A stretch of 64,000 bases of DNA from Paulinella micropora (lineage: Eukaryota; Cercozoa; Imbricatea; Euglyphida): assembly GCA_009731375.1 (NCBI GenBank), contig BJOX01000036.1:330125-394124 (forward strand), written 5' to 3'. The translations under genes and the position numbers were made by a program. Positions 30,218 through 41,090 of the stretch are shown piece after piece (the first letter of the stretch is position 1; each line of letters begins with the position of its first letter). Below the pieces are notes generated by a model. It had not been told where the DNA came from and did no database searches. It worked only from the letters and a program-made list of their open reading frames with translations.

Positions 30218-31477
30218 ATGTCAGCTGCAGCTGGACAAAGGACCCCAAGGCCTACTAGGAAGCGCAGAGCTCAACAGGGTGATGACGACAACAAGACAAG
30301 CGCAGCCAGCAGCAGCAGCGGCAACAACGGAGGCGGCCCTGCATTCGGTGGGGGAAACGTGACTACTTCAACTACTTTTGCTGCTACATCGAGTACTAGT
30401 CTGCCGGCGACTGGGCTTCCCGCGACTGGCTCGAGCGGTGCTGGAGCATGTGGAAGCACTGGTAACACCCCACCATCTGCATCTGCTTCACCACTCAACC
30501 CTGTAAACCTATTTGGAGCACCATCGCTACACCAGCAGCAGACCGTGATAGGGCAAGGTACGACGACGACTACGACGACGGCTGCCACTATTCCACCTCG
30601 CGATCGCACCGACACCAGCGGCCACCACTCCACTGGGCTGGACGCAAGTACGATGGCAAGCATTGGAGATATGCTGCGCAACGCACTTAGGGAGGAGACG
30701 CGGGCGGTCACTGGTGACTTCGCGAGGCTGACTGACAAGGTGCAGGGGATGATCCAAGCTACCAAGCAGGAATCGAGCCAGCGCGACTCGAAGCTGATCG
30801 ACAAGCCATCACACCGCCGTTACTTCGTCGTGGCGAAGATAATTTTGCAGATTCTGGAGAGCAACGCCTATGTGCGAAACAACGAGAAGTTGGCGGACGC
30901 TATCTCTATGGCGAACGCGCTGGCCACACTGGCTATGGATATGGGTGGCCCAAACCCAATACAGGTGGAAGACGCCGAGGCCAAGATGCTACTGGTGGGT
31001 AAAAAGCTAGTGATTGCGGACGAAGTGGCCCCGTACCTGGAGCCGATTCGCCCTACTACGACCAACTCGAGGGCGACCGACCCGCGTATACGTGGTGGAC
31101 GTCAGAACCGTGGGGCATGCCATATCTGCGGATCCAACCAGCACTGGGCGAGAAGCTGCCCTCAGGGTTCGTACGGCGCGAACACTGCACAAGGGCAGAA
31201 CCAGCAGCAGCATGGCCAACAGCAGCAACCGCTGGCGTGGCAAAGTGTCCCCGGTTTCATGCCTCCGCAGCAAGGAGCAGCACCAGGGCCGCAAATCCAG
31301 TACGTGGCCCAACCTACACGAGGCATCATCACGCTTGCGCCCGCCATGCAGACCGCATACACCGCACAGCCCGCACGTACAGCCGTCATTTGCACTCACT
31401 GCAACAAACGCGGCCACACCGCCGAGCACTGCTGGACTTTGAATCCGAGCCTGCGCCCACAGCGTTCTAGCAACTGA
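30218..31477 (+). CDS. gag: DIRS-like element: gag with two CCHC zinc knuckles
   Basis: 419 codons from ATG 30218, just after repeat A1. The N-terminus is basic then low complexity (Ser/Gly/Thr/Ala). A helical centre follows (STMASIGDMLRNALREETRA, FVVAKIILQILESNAYVRNN, DAISMANALATLAMDM). Two perfect CX2CX4HX4C knuckles, CHICGSNQHWARSC and CTHCNKRGHTAEHC, mark the nucleocapsid-like C-terminus, separated by a Gln-rich linker. Gag packages the element RNA. It ends at TGA; seven more codons lead to TAA. The ORF is intact, which suggests the element is young. Confidence 0.85.
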   Translation: MSAAAGQRTPRPTRKRRAQQGDDDNKTSAASSSSGNNGGGPAFGGGNVTTSTTFAATSSTSLPATGLPATGSSGAGACGSTGNTPPSASASPLNPVNLFGAPSLHQQQTVIGQGTTTTTTTAATIPPRDRTDTSGHHSTGLDASTMASIGDMLRNALREETRAVTGDFARLTDKVQGMIQATKQESSQRDSKLIDKPSHRRYFVVAKIILQILESNAYVRNNEKLADAISMANALATLAMDMGGPNPIQVEDAEAKMLLVGKKLVIADEVAPYLEPIRPTTTNSRATDPRIRGGRQNRGACHICGSNQHWARSCPQGSYGANTAQGQNQQQHGQQQQPLAWQSVPGFMPPQQGAAPGPQIQYVAQPTRGIITLAPAMQTAYTAQPARTAVICTHCNKRGHTAEHCWTLNPSLRPQRSSN

Positions 31478-31634
31478 GCTGTTACAGCCAATCGAAAGTA
31501 AAATTGTCAGACGACGCTTCACGCGCATGACCGGCACTACACAGCGCAACACGCGCATGACTCGCATCACGCTGTCACTGACTTAGGCTCGTTTTGTTAT
31601 GTCATTAAATAGATTTTATTATTTCATTTGTTTA

Positions 31635-31665
<31 letters not shown>

Positions 31666-31837
31666 TTCTTTCTCAAATTTGGTTCGGCAACACGCCCCGG
31701 TATTTTACTAGATTCCCTTAAAGATGGTACTTGTCACACGGCATCACGCCCCGATGGAATTAATACTATTGCGTCCGGCAAACGCTTCTATTTTCATACT
31801 TCATCGCGTGATTTATTAATAGTACTGACTCGCGATC
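31478..31837. other. Spacer between gag and pol of the DIRS-like element
   Basis: 360 bases, AT-rich, with a TTA run near 31635-31665. It contains the near-repeats CGGCAACACGCCCCGGTATTTTAC and CGGCATCACGCCCCGATGGAATTA about 55 bases apart. No ORF. Confidence 0.5.
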
Positions 31838-33964
31838 TTGCTGTGTTATGATAGACAGCAACGGGTCCTCTTGCAAGGAAAGATTTCTGACTTCCTCCCT
31901 CACAAGGCACCGAAGTCCAAAGTATTTAAAGACTACTCTCAGGACATGGTGTGTGTATGGTGCAAGAAGATTGGTCATCTGGCATATTTTTGCCCATCAA
32001 GGCAGACAGTGCCGACACCAGCGGAGGAGGTATCATACGTATCCTGGCTTCTGACAACACCACAAGTAGCTGTCGAACAGTATAGCTCGGGCTCGTTAGA
32101 GGAGGTCAAGCAGAAGATCTTGACGATGGGTGAGACATACAATAGAGGCAACCCGTGGGCAGACTCAAAGGAACCGGCACATGCAGTCAAGGCAAGGCTT
32201 GGGTTCTGGAAGGCAATAGGGGCGGACGCAGTGGTGCTATCATGGCTCGCATATGGTGTAGAACTCAGATTTGAGCGTGAGCCTCCAGCGACCGATTTTA
32301 TGAACCACCCAAGTTACTTCGAGAACATTGCATTCGTCGACGACCAAATTGACGACATGCTTACCCGTGGAGACGCGGTAGAAGTGAAGAGGGAGGAATG
32401 CATCATGATCGAGCCTCTCCAAGTGCTGGCTGACCCAGCGGGAGTCAAGAAGACGAAGCTGTGCACTGACAAACGGTTCAGTAATTCCTTCCAAGCCAAG
32501 GCTCCTTTCACAATGGAGACGCTGGAAAAGGACATTCAGATGGTACTCGACGGCAGCGGCACAAAGATGTTCGTGGTGGATCTGCAACGCGCGTTTTATT
32601 CCATTCCGCTTGCTAGGAAAAGTACACCATACTCTGCCTTCAGACACAGGAGCAAAACCTATCAGAACAAGACGCTACTATATGGGTTCTGTTCTGCGCC
32701 GTTTTGGTTTGGGAAGATCATGAGGGTCGTCGTGAAGCTGATAAGGACCTTGAACTTGCCATCCATGCAATATGCAGACGACTTCCTATTCGCTGTCAAA
32801 TTCCTACGCACCAACGATGGCATACCTACGTTCATCAAGACGCTGTTTGCCTACCTTGGTCTTCCCACTTCCGAGAAGACGCAGTGGGAACCCTTGGACG
32901 AGGTACAATACTTGGGATACGTCATCAACAGCAAGGACTTGTGGATGGGAGTGCCGAACGACAAGAGGGAAAGACTACTCAAGTCTATCCTCCAGCTCCT
33001 GGCGGACGTGCATTCCGCACAAGGGGCTTCGGTCCAGCAACTGCACTCAACTGCATCTTCGTTGATCAGTCTCAAGCTGGCGCTCTCCAACGCACAGCTG
33101 ATGACTCGAGAAATGATGGTGACTGTCAACGCAGCCAACAGAATCGATAGGAGAAGCGTCACTACACAGAGCGGGTCAGAACTAAGCCAAGAACTGCAGT
33201 ACTGGCTTCACATCCTGAGGGATCCGGCCAAATGCAGACGTGCAATATTTCAACCTCGACAGGACGTCGAGTTGAGGGTGGATGCAGGCGAGTTCGCGGT
33301 TGGGGGCCATGTGCTTGAAGAAGACGTAACAATCCCTCTACCATCTGAATTGATCGGTAATTCGTCGACGGAACGAGAGCTCTGGGCTGCGACTGTGATA
33401 CCTCTCCATTTCAGATCCATCCTTCAGAATCGTAATACAGTCCTCACTGTGTTCGACTCAGCTAACGCAGTCATAGACCTGCAAAAAGGTGGGTCCAAGC
33501 GACCACACCTCACACGTCTCTGCAAGATGGTGGACGACGTATATACAGGACAGCTCAACATACGAAACAAACTTTGGGGCTGGGTCGAGAGAGCTAACAA
33601 CACGAGGGCAGACAGAAACTCCAAGGCGCTGACCGCAGGCTTGACAAACCTGACTGTCCATCCAGATGTCATGGGAAGGCTTATCATACGTTGGCGCCTA
33701 GAGGGCCGCGATGTTTGGGCACCAAATTTCGGACAAATAGGGCAGTCAGTCCTTCTTGCCATGAAATCCCGCAAAAGGGTTGCATTTGTCCTTCCGCATT
33801 GGCCAGCCAGACCTTGGTGGCCACAGATTCTAGAACATGCAAGAGATTCATTTAGTCTGCCACCCGCATCATACACTCTAGCTCCAACGTGGCACAAACA
33901 CCCATATCACGTGCACAGACCATCATGGCACATGCTTGCAGTGCTGTTTGATTTTACTCATTAA
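31838..33964 (+). CDS. pol: DIRS-like element: reverse transcriptase and RNase H
   Basis: 708 open codons (first ATG in frame at 31850 region; the track-independent frame is open from 31838). A third CCHC knuckle, CVWCKKIGHLAYFC, lies near residue 40. RT motifs: VVDLQRAFYSIPLARK (motif with catalytic Asp), LLYGFCSAPFWFGKIMRVV, and MQYADDFLFAV with the YADD active site, then EVQYLGYVIN. RNase H: LRVDAGEFAVGGHV (Asp), STERELWAA (Glu), VFDSANAV (Asp) and NTRADRNSK (Asp). This is the DIRS order and style of RT/RH. No Dam-type methyltransferase domain, found in some DIRS groups, is visible after RNase H. All Trp codons are TGG. The end overlaps the recombinase frame by 29 bases. Confidence 0.9.
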   Translation: MLCYDRQQRVLLQGKISDFLPHKAPKSKVFKDYSQDMVCVWCKKIGHLAYFCPSRQTVPTPAEEVSYVSWLLTTPQVAVEQYSSGSLEEVKQKILTMGETYNRGNPWADSKEPAHAVKARLGFWKAIGADAVVLSWLAYGVELRFEREPPATDFMNHPSYFENIAFVDDQIDDMLTRGDAVEVKREECIMIEPLQVLADPAGVKKTKLCTDKRFSNSFQAKAPFTMETLEKDIQMVLDGSGTKMFVVDLQRAFYSIPLARKSTPYSAFRHRSKTYQNKTLLYGFCSAPFWFGKIMRVVVKLIRTLNLPSMQYADDFLFAVKFLRTNDGIPTFIKTLFAYLGLPTSEKTQWEPLDEVQYLGYVINSKDLWMGVPNDKRERLLKSILQLLADVHSAQGASVQQLHSTASSLISLKLALSNAQLMTREMMVTVNAANRIDRRSVTTQSGSELSQELQYWLHILRDPAKCRRAIFQPRQDVELRVDAGEFAVGGHVLEEDVTIPLPSELIGNSSTERELWAATVIPLHFRSILQNRNTVLTVFDSANAVIDLQKGGSKRPHLTRLCKMVDDVYTGQLNIRNKLWGWVERANNTRADRNSKALTAGLTNLTVHPDVMGRLIIRWRLEGRDVWAPNFGQIGQSVLLAMKSRKRVAFVLPHWPARPWWPQILEHARDSFSLPPASYTLAPTWHKHPYHVHRPSWHMLAVLFDFTH

Positions 33965-34964
33965 AATAATTTTACGCCCTGCAGGGACAGCAATACTAGA
34001 TGACGACGAGATAGCGATCTGGGCAAGCCAAGCGGGCCGGAGAGACACCACAATGGAAACATACAAAGCTTCCCTCCGGCAATTCCTCAAGTGGTGCGTG
34101 CAGCACGGGCGTATCTTCTTTCCTGCCTCAGACAAAACGATTGCCCACTATTTGAAATATATGTCGGAGAGTGGGTATGCACAGTCAACAATCACTGGCC
34201 ACCTGGCTGCAATTAAATCCCAATACGCACTGCACACTAGTAACGACCCGACCGAGAGTCTGCTAGTGCAATTGGCCAAACAGAGAGCGGTAGCAGAAGC
34301 TGTACCGGGGAGAGAGGGGAAATACCCCTTATTGAGGGACGACCTGCTCAAGATACTACAATTACCATTGGTGACATGGAGGGACTGCAGAGATGCTACG
34401 TTAATATTACTGCAGTGGATCTCAATGGCGCGCGTCAGTAACATTGTAGCATTGAAGGTATCGGACATCATGTTCCACCATACCATCATCGGGAACAGCC
34501 CGTGCGAGTACATGGTACTCAGGTTCGAGAAATTGAAAAACGCGGAAGGCGAGAAGCTTGTCTTTATCGGCCAAGGGAACCAATCATTCTGCGCTGTCAT
34601 GTGGGTCAGAGCATACCTCAAATACATAAAGGACACGTTCAAGGATTCATTCACCGACAGCTCTCCTCTTTTCTTCAAGCTATCTGGCAACGCATTGGGA
34701 CATCTGAGTGCTGGCACCCCATCAAGTCTCTTGAAAAAGAAAGTTGCTGCAATTGGATTGGATCCAGCGATATACGCATCCCATTCAAATAGAATCGGGT
34801 CCGCGACTGAAGCGGCTTGTTTGGGAATGAGAATCTACGCAATAAGAAGGCAAGGACTGTGGTCAGACAAAAGTTCGTGCGTGTACAAATACCTGCGTGA
34901 CATAAGCTTGGAAAGCAAGCTAACAATCACACGCGTCTTACAGACCGGCAACGTAATCAACTAA
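33936..34964 (+). CDS. DIRS-like element: tyrosine recombinase
   Basis: The frame is open from 33936; the conserved part starts at DDDEIAIWASQAGRRDTTME and the first ATG in frame is 34053 (METYKASLRQFLKWCVQHGR). A CCTGCAG acceptor-like site near 33984 could also define the start. Catalytic residues of the tyrosine recombinase family: Arg in SMARVSNIVALKVSD, His and Arg in YASHSNRIGSATEA (HxxR), and Tyr in SSCVYKYLRD. DIRS-order elements use this enzyme instead of a DDE integrase to insert a circular DNA copy, without target-site duplication. The ORF is intact and ends at TAA. Confidence 0.9.
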   Translation: MQCCLILLIKIILRPAGTAILDDDEIAIWASQAGRRDTTMETYKASLRQFLKWCVQHGRIFFPASDKTIAHYLKYMSESGYAQSTITGHLAAIKSQYALHTSNDPTESLLVQLAKQRAVAEAVPGREGKYPLLRDDLLKILQLPLVTWRDCRDATLILLQWISMARVSNIVALKVSDIMFHHTIIGNSPCEYMVLRFEKLKNAEGEKLVFIGQGNQSFCAVMWVRAYLKYIKDTFKDSFTDSSPLFFKLSGNALGHLSAGTPSSLLKKKVAAIGLDPAIYASHSNRIGSATEAACLGMRIYAIRRQGLWSDKSSCVYKYLRDISLESKLTITRVLQTGNVIN

Positions 34965-34967
34965 ATC

Positions 34968-36161
34968 GACCCTCTCTTACGCGAAAGCGGGTTTTTTTTA
35001 TGACTATCACGTGTCAGTTCATGATGGCGCACAGTATTGTCTGCATTGGAAGAGCATAAACATTTTTTTTTAGTAAATATTGATTTGGAAACACACTAGA
35101 TTGACATACAGCTTGCGGATTTAAATCGTGTTGGGACGATATGATGTAAAACTGTAACCCTGCCTATAGATACTATTGTATAAGCACTACCACTTGCTAC
35201 TGTAACTGATAGAGTAGTATTGTGTGCCAAGTGTCAACTATTGCAAAAGAAAGTCACATACAGTCCCCTACTTTTTAGTTAAATACGTTTTACAAACATA
35301 ACAGAGACAGGCACATGGGTCGATCATAGAAAAACGGGTGCTGCGTCGGTTCGACACTATCAGTATGTCCTTACATCCATATCATAAGAGAATCAACACC
35401 AAAAACGTAGGTGCTGACAGCATTTTGAAAAAAACATGCAATTGTTTGCAAGAAAACGCTAAACATTACAACATAAAACGACAACTACATACTATTAATT
35501 ATTATTCTTACTACAACAACTTACGATGGTAAGGACACTATGATACATGTAATCGACTTCCAGCGACTTGACATCGGAGTTATTATCAATCACACGACAA
35601 CGGCACACAAATCTGTGCATTTTGACATCAAGAAGGATACAAACCCAACCAGAAGAAGGAAATTAGAGAGGTACACTCACGTAGACATGCACACTGGCAA
35701 ACAGACACAAAAGGAAAAAGAGACGAAACACAGAATATGGGCTCATAGCAGACAGCGATACGACAGAGACGGAGACACACAATTGTTGTGGAGGCGGAGG
35801 TCGGTATGGATCTGGTGGCTCTGCGAAAGAGGACAGCCCCCCCCCTCCGCTATGCGGACCTACAGCACACATGCAGTGACTGTGGTAACAAGGTCGCACT
35901 GGAAAGAACAGCGATACTGCTGGCGAAGCAGTCGTTCGACCACATAAACACTCCCATAAAGGAAAGTTATGCAAGATGCCAAAAATCTTAAGTCCAGCAG
36001 ACAGCCGTTACGTTTGCAAAACCGCCGTTACGTTGAGATCACCTATATTCTGTAAAGTACTTCCTTTTTGCCAAATGATTGTGGTATGATTCGGGAAAAA
36101 TAAGGCAATCAGACTGGGAAGGTCGGAAAAATTTGGCATTTGCAGTCAGAGGTCTTTACTG
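34968..36161. other. 3' region of DIRS-like element, no certain gene
   Basis: About 1.2 kb between the recombinase stop and repeat B1. A 67-codon ORF (35788-35991, MEAEVGMDLVALRKRT ... CSDCGNKVALERTAILLAKQ) contains a CxxC pair and overlaps a longer ORF in another frame (35540-35947). Neither is recognisable; coding status is doubtful. Confidence 0.35.
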
Positions 36162-36235
36162 GACCTAGGAGAGAGGGGAGAAGCTCATGTTGTGTGTGCT
36201 GTGAAATGAGGTTTTTGCAAGCTTGCGCAGCAAAA
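36162..36235 (+). repeat. DIRS-like element: repeat B1
   Basis: GACCTAGGAGAGAGGGGAGA to TTGCGCAGCAAAA, matching 36681-36754 (B2) with about three differences. It abuts and shares CAAAA with A2. Confidence 0.85.
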
Positions 36236-36461
36236 GCGTCATTTCACAAATATCAGTGGGTGGGCCGTAAGGGAGACGTCATAAATATCAGTGGGTGGGC
36301 TGTAAGGGAGACTGAAAAGTGAACTGCAGTGTTAATTACGGTAATAAATTAAGCGGCTCCAAAATTTTAAACATTACAAAGACAACCCCTTCACCCTCAG
36401 ATTTGATTTTTCGCTCTAGCACAAAAGTGCTTAGAGCAAATTTTACTGTTGTTTTTTGAAT
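36232..36461 (+). repeat. DIRS-like element: repeat A2
   Basis: Second copy of A1, beginning AAAAGCGTCATTTCACAAA. The block ATATCAGTGGGTGGGCYGTAAGGGAGAC occurs twice in tandem here. The A1 hairpin insertion is missing, leaving GCGGCTCCAAAA. With B1 directly before it and B2 after it, the layout is the split direct repeat arrangement A1-ORFs-B1-A2-B2. Confidence 0.85.
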
Positions 36462-36653
36462 AATTCCACCCACCCACCCATCTTTTATATGTCTTTTCGC
36501 TTGGGTGGTGGTGGTGAGAAAAGGGTGGAAAGCAAAACACACACACACACATTACACCACACACATATACATCATTATAGCATAATCACGCCTCATGTCT
36601 ACCATCTTCAAGCATATTCATGCACATCATCATACATATAACGACATGCACCA

Positions 36654-36754
36654 CCTAGGTCTTCTGTTTTTAAAAACAAAGACCTAGGAGAGAGGGGAGA
36701 AGCTCATGTTGTGTGTGCTGTGGAATGATGTTTTTGCCAGCTTGCGCAGCAAAA
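36654..36754 (+). repeat. DIRS-like element: terminal palindrome and repeat B2 (right end)
   Basis: 36654-36688 is a near-perfect palindrome: CCTAGGTCTT-c-TGTTTTTAAAAACA-AAGACCTAGG. B2 (36681-36754) starts inside its right arm and ends TTGCGCAGCAAAA. About 220 bases with an AC-rich stretch separate A2 from B2. The right end of the element is placed at the end of B2. Confidence 0.75.
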
Positions 36755-36814
36755 TTGGCATTTGCCGGTAGAAAGTGGCAGTTTACAGGCATTTTCCGAG
36801 TGCTCATCCAGCTT

Positions 36815-37915
36815 GCTTTGCTTGCTCGCTTGCTTGCTCGCTTGCTTGCTTGCTTGCTTGCGTGCTTGCTTGTTTGCTTCCTTGTTTGCTTGCTTGCGTG
36901 GTTGCTTGCGTGCTATAAATACATACATACATACATACATACATACATACATGCATACATACATACATACATACATACATACATACATACACACACATAC
37001 ATACACATATACACATACATACGCATACATAGATAAACATACATACATACATACATACTACATACATAGACACACACACACATACACATATACACAAACA
37101 CATACATACATACACACATACACACATACATACATACATGCATGCATGCATGCATACATACATACATACAATGTACATACATACAAGTACTCATACATAC
37201 ATACATACATACATATAATATACATTCATACATATACATACATACATACATACATATGTCATACATATGTACATACATACATATGTACATACATACATAC
37301 ATACATACATGCATGCATGCATACATACATACATACATACATACATACATACATACATACATACATGCATACATACGTACACACACACATACACACACAC
37401 ACACAAGACATACATACATACATACATGCATACATACATACAAACATACATACATACATACATGCATGCATGCATTCATGCATACATACATACATACTTG
37501 CATACTTGCATACATACATACATACATGCATACATACATACATACATACATGCATACATACATACATACATACATACATACATACATACATGCATACATA
37601 CGTGCATACATACATGCATACATGCATACATACCTACCTACCTACATACCTACATACCTACATACCTGCATACATACATACATGCATACATACATACATA
37701 CATACATACATGCATGCATACATACATACATACATACGTACATATATACATACATACATACATACATACATACATACATACATACATACACACACACATA
37801 CACACATACACACATACATACATACATACATCATTGCATGCATTCATGCATACATGCATACATATATACATACATACATACATACACACATACATTACAC
37901 ACATACACACATATT
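36815..37915. repeat. Short TTGC block then CATA array of about 1 kb
   Basis: TTGC units at 36815-36910, then CATA/CATG units with CACA and GTAC variants from 36916 to 37912. ORFs reading THIHTYIHTYIH or VCMYVCMYVC are artefacts of a stop-poor tetranucleotide. Confidence 0.95.
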
Positions 37916-39190
37916 GCTTGCTTTGCTTGCTTGCTTCTTTGCTTCCTTCCTTGTTTCCTTGCTTGCTTGCTTGCTTGCGTCCTTGCTTCCTTGCGTGCGT
38001 CCTTTCTTGCTTGCTTGCTTTGCTTGATTGCTGGCAGCTTGCTTGCAGCGTGCTTGCTTGCTTGCTTTCTTGTTTGCGTGCTTGCTTGCTTTCCTGCTTG
38101 CTTTCTTGCATGCTTACTTGCTTGCTCGCTTGCTAGCTTGCAGCTTGCTTGTGTGCTTGTGTTCTTGCTTGCTTGCTTGCCTGCTTGGCTGCTTGCCTGC
38201 CTGCGTGCCTGCGTGCTTGCGCTTGCGTGCCTGCTTGCGTGCTTGCTCGCTTGCGTGCTTGCTTGGTTGCTTGCTTGGTTGCTTGCTTGCTTGCTTGGTT
38301 GCTTTGCTTGGTTGCTTGCATCTTGCTTGCGTGCGTGCTTGCCTGCCTGCTTGCCTGCGTGCTTGCTTGCTTGTTTGCTTGCTTGCGTGCTTGCTTGCTT
38401 GCGTGGTTGCTTGCGTGCTTGCTTGCTTGCGGCTTGCTTGCTTCCAGTTTGCTTGCTTGCATGCTTGCGTGCGTGCGTGTTCGTATGCTTGCTTGCATGC
38501 GTGCTTGCTTGCTTGCTTGCTTGCTTGCCTGCTTGCCTGCTTGCCTGCTTGCTTGGTTGCTTGATTGCTTGCTTGCTTGGTTGCTTGCGTGCTTGCTTGC
38601 GTGCTTGCTTGCGTGCTTGCGTCCTTGCGTGCTTGCTTGCGTGCTTGCTTGCATGCATGCTTGCATGCTTGCGTGCTTGCGTGCGTGCTTGCTTGCGTGC
38701 TTGCTTGCGTGCTTGCTTGCGTGCTTGCTTGCGGGCCTGCATGCTTGCGTGCTTGCATCGTGCTTGCTTGCTTGCTTGCGTGCTTGCTTGCTTGCGTGAG
38801 TCCTGTCTTGCTTGCCTGCGTGTTTGCTTGCGTGTTTGCTTGCGTGTTTGCTTGCGTGTTTGCTTTCGTGCTTGATTACGTGATTGCTTGCTTTGTTGCT
38901 TGCTTAGTTGCTTGCTTGCTTGCTTGCTTGCTTGCGTGCTTGCTTGCTTACGTGCATCCTTGCCTGCTTGCTTTGCTTGCTTTGCTTGCTTGCTTGCTTG
39001 TGTGCTTGCTTGTGTGCTTGCTTGCGTGCTTGCTTGCGTGCTTGCTTGCGTGCTTGCTTGCGTGCTTGCTTGCGTGCTTGCTTGCGTGCTTGCTTGCTTG
39101 CATGCATGCTTGCTTGCTTGCGTGCTTGCGTTCTTGCTTGCGTGGTTGCTTACGTGCTTGCTTGCTTGCTTGCATGCTTGCATGCTTGCG

Positions 39191-39225
<35 letters not shown>

Positions 39226-41090
39226 GTTGTTGCTTGCTTTGTTGCTTGCTTAGTTGCGTGCTTAGTTGCGTGCTTGCTTGCTTGCTTGCTTTCTTGCGTG
39301 CTTGCTTGCTTACGTGCATCCTTGCGTGCTTGCTTTGCTTGCTTTGCTTGCTTGCGTGCTTGCTTGCTTGCTTGCGTGCTTGCTTGCGTGCTTGCTTGCG
39401 TGCTTGCTTGCGTGCTTGCTTGCGCGCTTGCTTGCTTGCGTGCTTGCTTGCGCGCTTGCTTGCTTGAGTGCTTGATTGCGTGCGTGCTTGCTCGTAGCTT
39501 GCTTGCTTGCTTACGTGCATGCTTGCTGGCCTGCTTTGCTTTGCTTGTTTTGCTTGCTTCCATCATTGCTTGCGTCCTTGCTTGCGTGGTTGCTTGCTTG
39601 CTTGCGTGCTTGCGTGAGTCCTTTCTTGCTTGCCTGCGTGTTTGTTTGCGTGTTTGCTTGCGTGTTTGCTTGCGTATTTGCTTGCGTGCTTGATTGCGTG
39701 ATTGCTTGCTTTGTTGCTTGCTTAGTTGCTTGCTTGCTTGCTTGCTTTCTTGCGTGCTTGCTTGCTTACGTGCATCCTTGCGTGCTTGCTTTGCGTGCTT
39801 GCTTGCTTGCTTGCTTGCGTGCTTGCTTGCGTGCTTGCTTGCGTGCTTGCTTGCGTGCTTGCTTGCGTGCTTGCGTGCGTGCTTGCGTGCGTGCTTGCGT
39901 GCGTGCTTGCGTGCGTGCTTGCTCGTTGCGTGCTTGCTTGCTTGCTTACGTGCATGCTTGCTTTCCTGCTTTGCTTTGTTTGCGTCATTGCTTGCGTGCT
40001 TGCTTGCGTGGTGGCTTGCTGGCGTGCTTGCTTGCTTGCTTGCTTGCGCTTGCGTGAGTCTTTTCTTGCTTCCCTGCGTGTTGCTTGCGTGTTTGCTTGC
40101 GTGTTTGCTTGCGTGTTTGCTTGCTTGCGTGCTTGCTTGCTTGCTTGCTTGCGCTTGCGTGAGTCTTTTTCTTGCTTCCCTGCGTGTTTGCTTGCGTGTT
40201 TGCTTGCGTGTTTGCTTGCGTGTTTGCTTGCGTATTTGCTTGCGTGCTTGATTGCGTGATTGCTTGCTTTGTTGCTTGCTTGCTCGCTTGCTTGCTTGCT
40301 TTCTTGCTTGCTTACGTGCATCCTTGCTTTGCTTGCTTGCTTGCGTGCTTGGTGCTTGCGTGCTTGCGTGCTTGCTTGCTTTTGTGTTGCGTGCTTTGCT
40401 TTGCTGCTTGCTTGCTTGCTTGCTCGCATGCGTGCGTGCTTGCTTGTTTCCTTGCTTTTGCTTCCCTGAGCGCTTGCTTGCTTGCTTGCGTGCTGGCTTG
40501 CTTCCTTTGGTGCTTGCTTGCGTCTTGCTTGCTTGCTTGCGTGCGTGCTTGCTTGCTTGCGCGCTTGTGCAAGCGCGCTTGCATGCTTGCTTGCGTGCTT
40601 GCTTGCGTGCTTGCTTGCGTGCTTCCTTGCGTGCGTGCTTGCTTGCTTTGCTTGCTTTGTTTGCTTGCTTGCATGCTTGCCTTGCATGCTTGGCTTGCTT
40701 GGCTTGCTTGCTTGCTTGCGTGCTTGCGTGCGTGCTTGATTGTTCCCTTGCTTGCGTGCGTGCTTGCATGCTTGCGTGCTTGTGTGCTTGTGTGCTTGCG
40801 TGCTTGGTTGCTTGGTTGCTTGCCTGCTTGCGTGCGTCCTTTCTTGCTTGCTTGCTTGCTTGCTTGCGTGCATGATTGCTCCCTTCCTTGCGTGCTTGCT
40901 TGCTTTCGTGCATGCTTGCTTCCGTGCTTGCTTACTTTGTTGCTTGCGTGCTTGCCTGCTTGCGTTCGTCCTTTCTTTCTTGCTTACGTGCTTGATTGCC
41001 TGCTTGATTGCCTGCTAGCTTGCGTGCTTACTTGCTTGCTTCCTTGCGTCCTTGCATTCTTGCTTGCTTGTGTGCTTTCTTGCTTCAGTT
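37912..41090. repeat. TTGC/TGCG tetranucleotide array of about 3.2 kb with higher-order duplications
   Basis: Almost entirely CTTG/CGTG units. All three frames on each strand are long because the unit carries no stop, giving periodic peptides such as LLACLLACVL or KQASKQAR. A distinctive block (GTGAGTCCTTTCTTGCTTGC, then several GTGTTTGCTTGC, a TGATTGCGTGATTGC and TTACGTGCATCCTTGC) recurs near 38797, 39612, 40052 and 40158, so segments of hundreds of bases have been duplicated inside the array. The CATA array is flanked by TTGC on both sides, so it probably arose inside it. No gene is called here. Confidence 0.97.

Noticed and set aside
36900-37900. CRISPR-like array in the CATA region
   Set aside because: Simple tetranucleotide repeat with no spacers of constant length; eukaryotic context.
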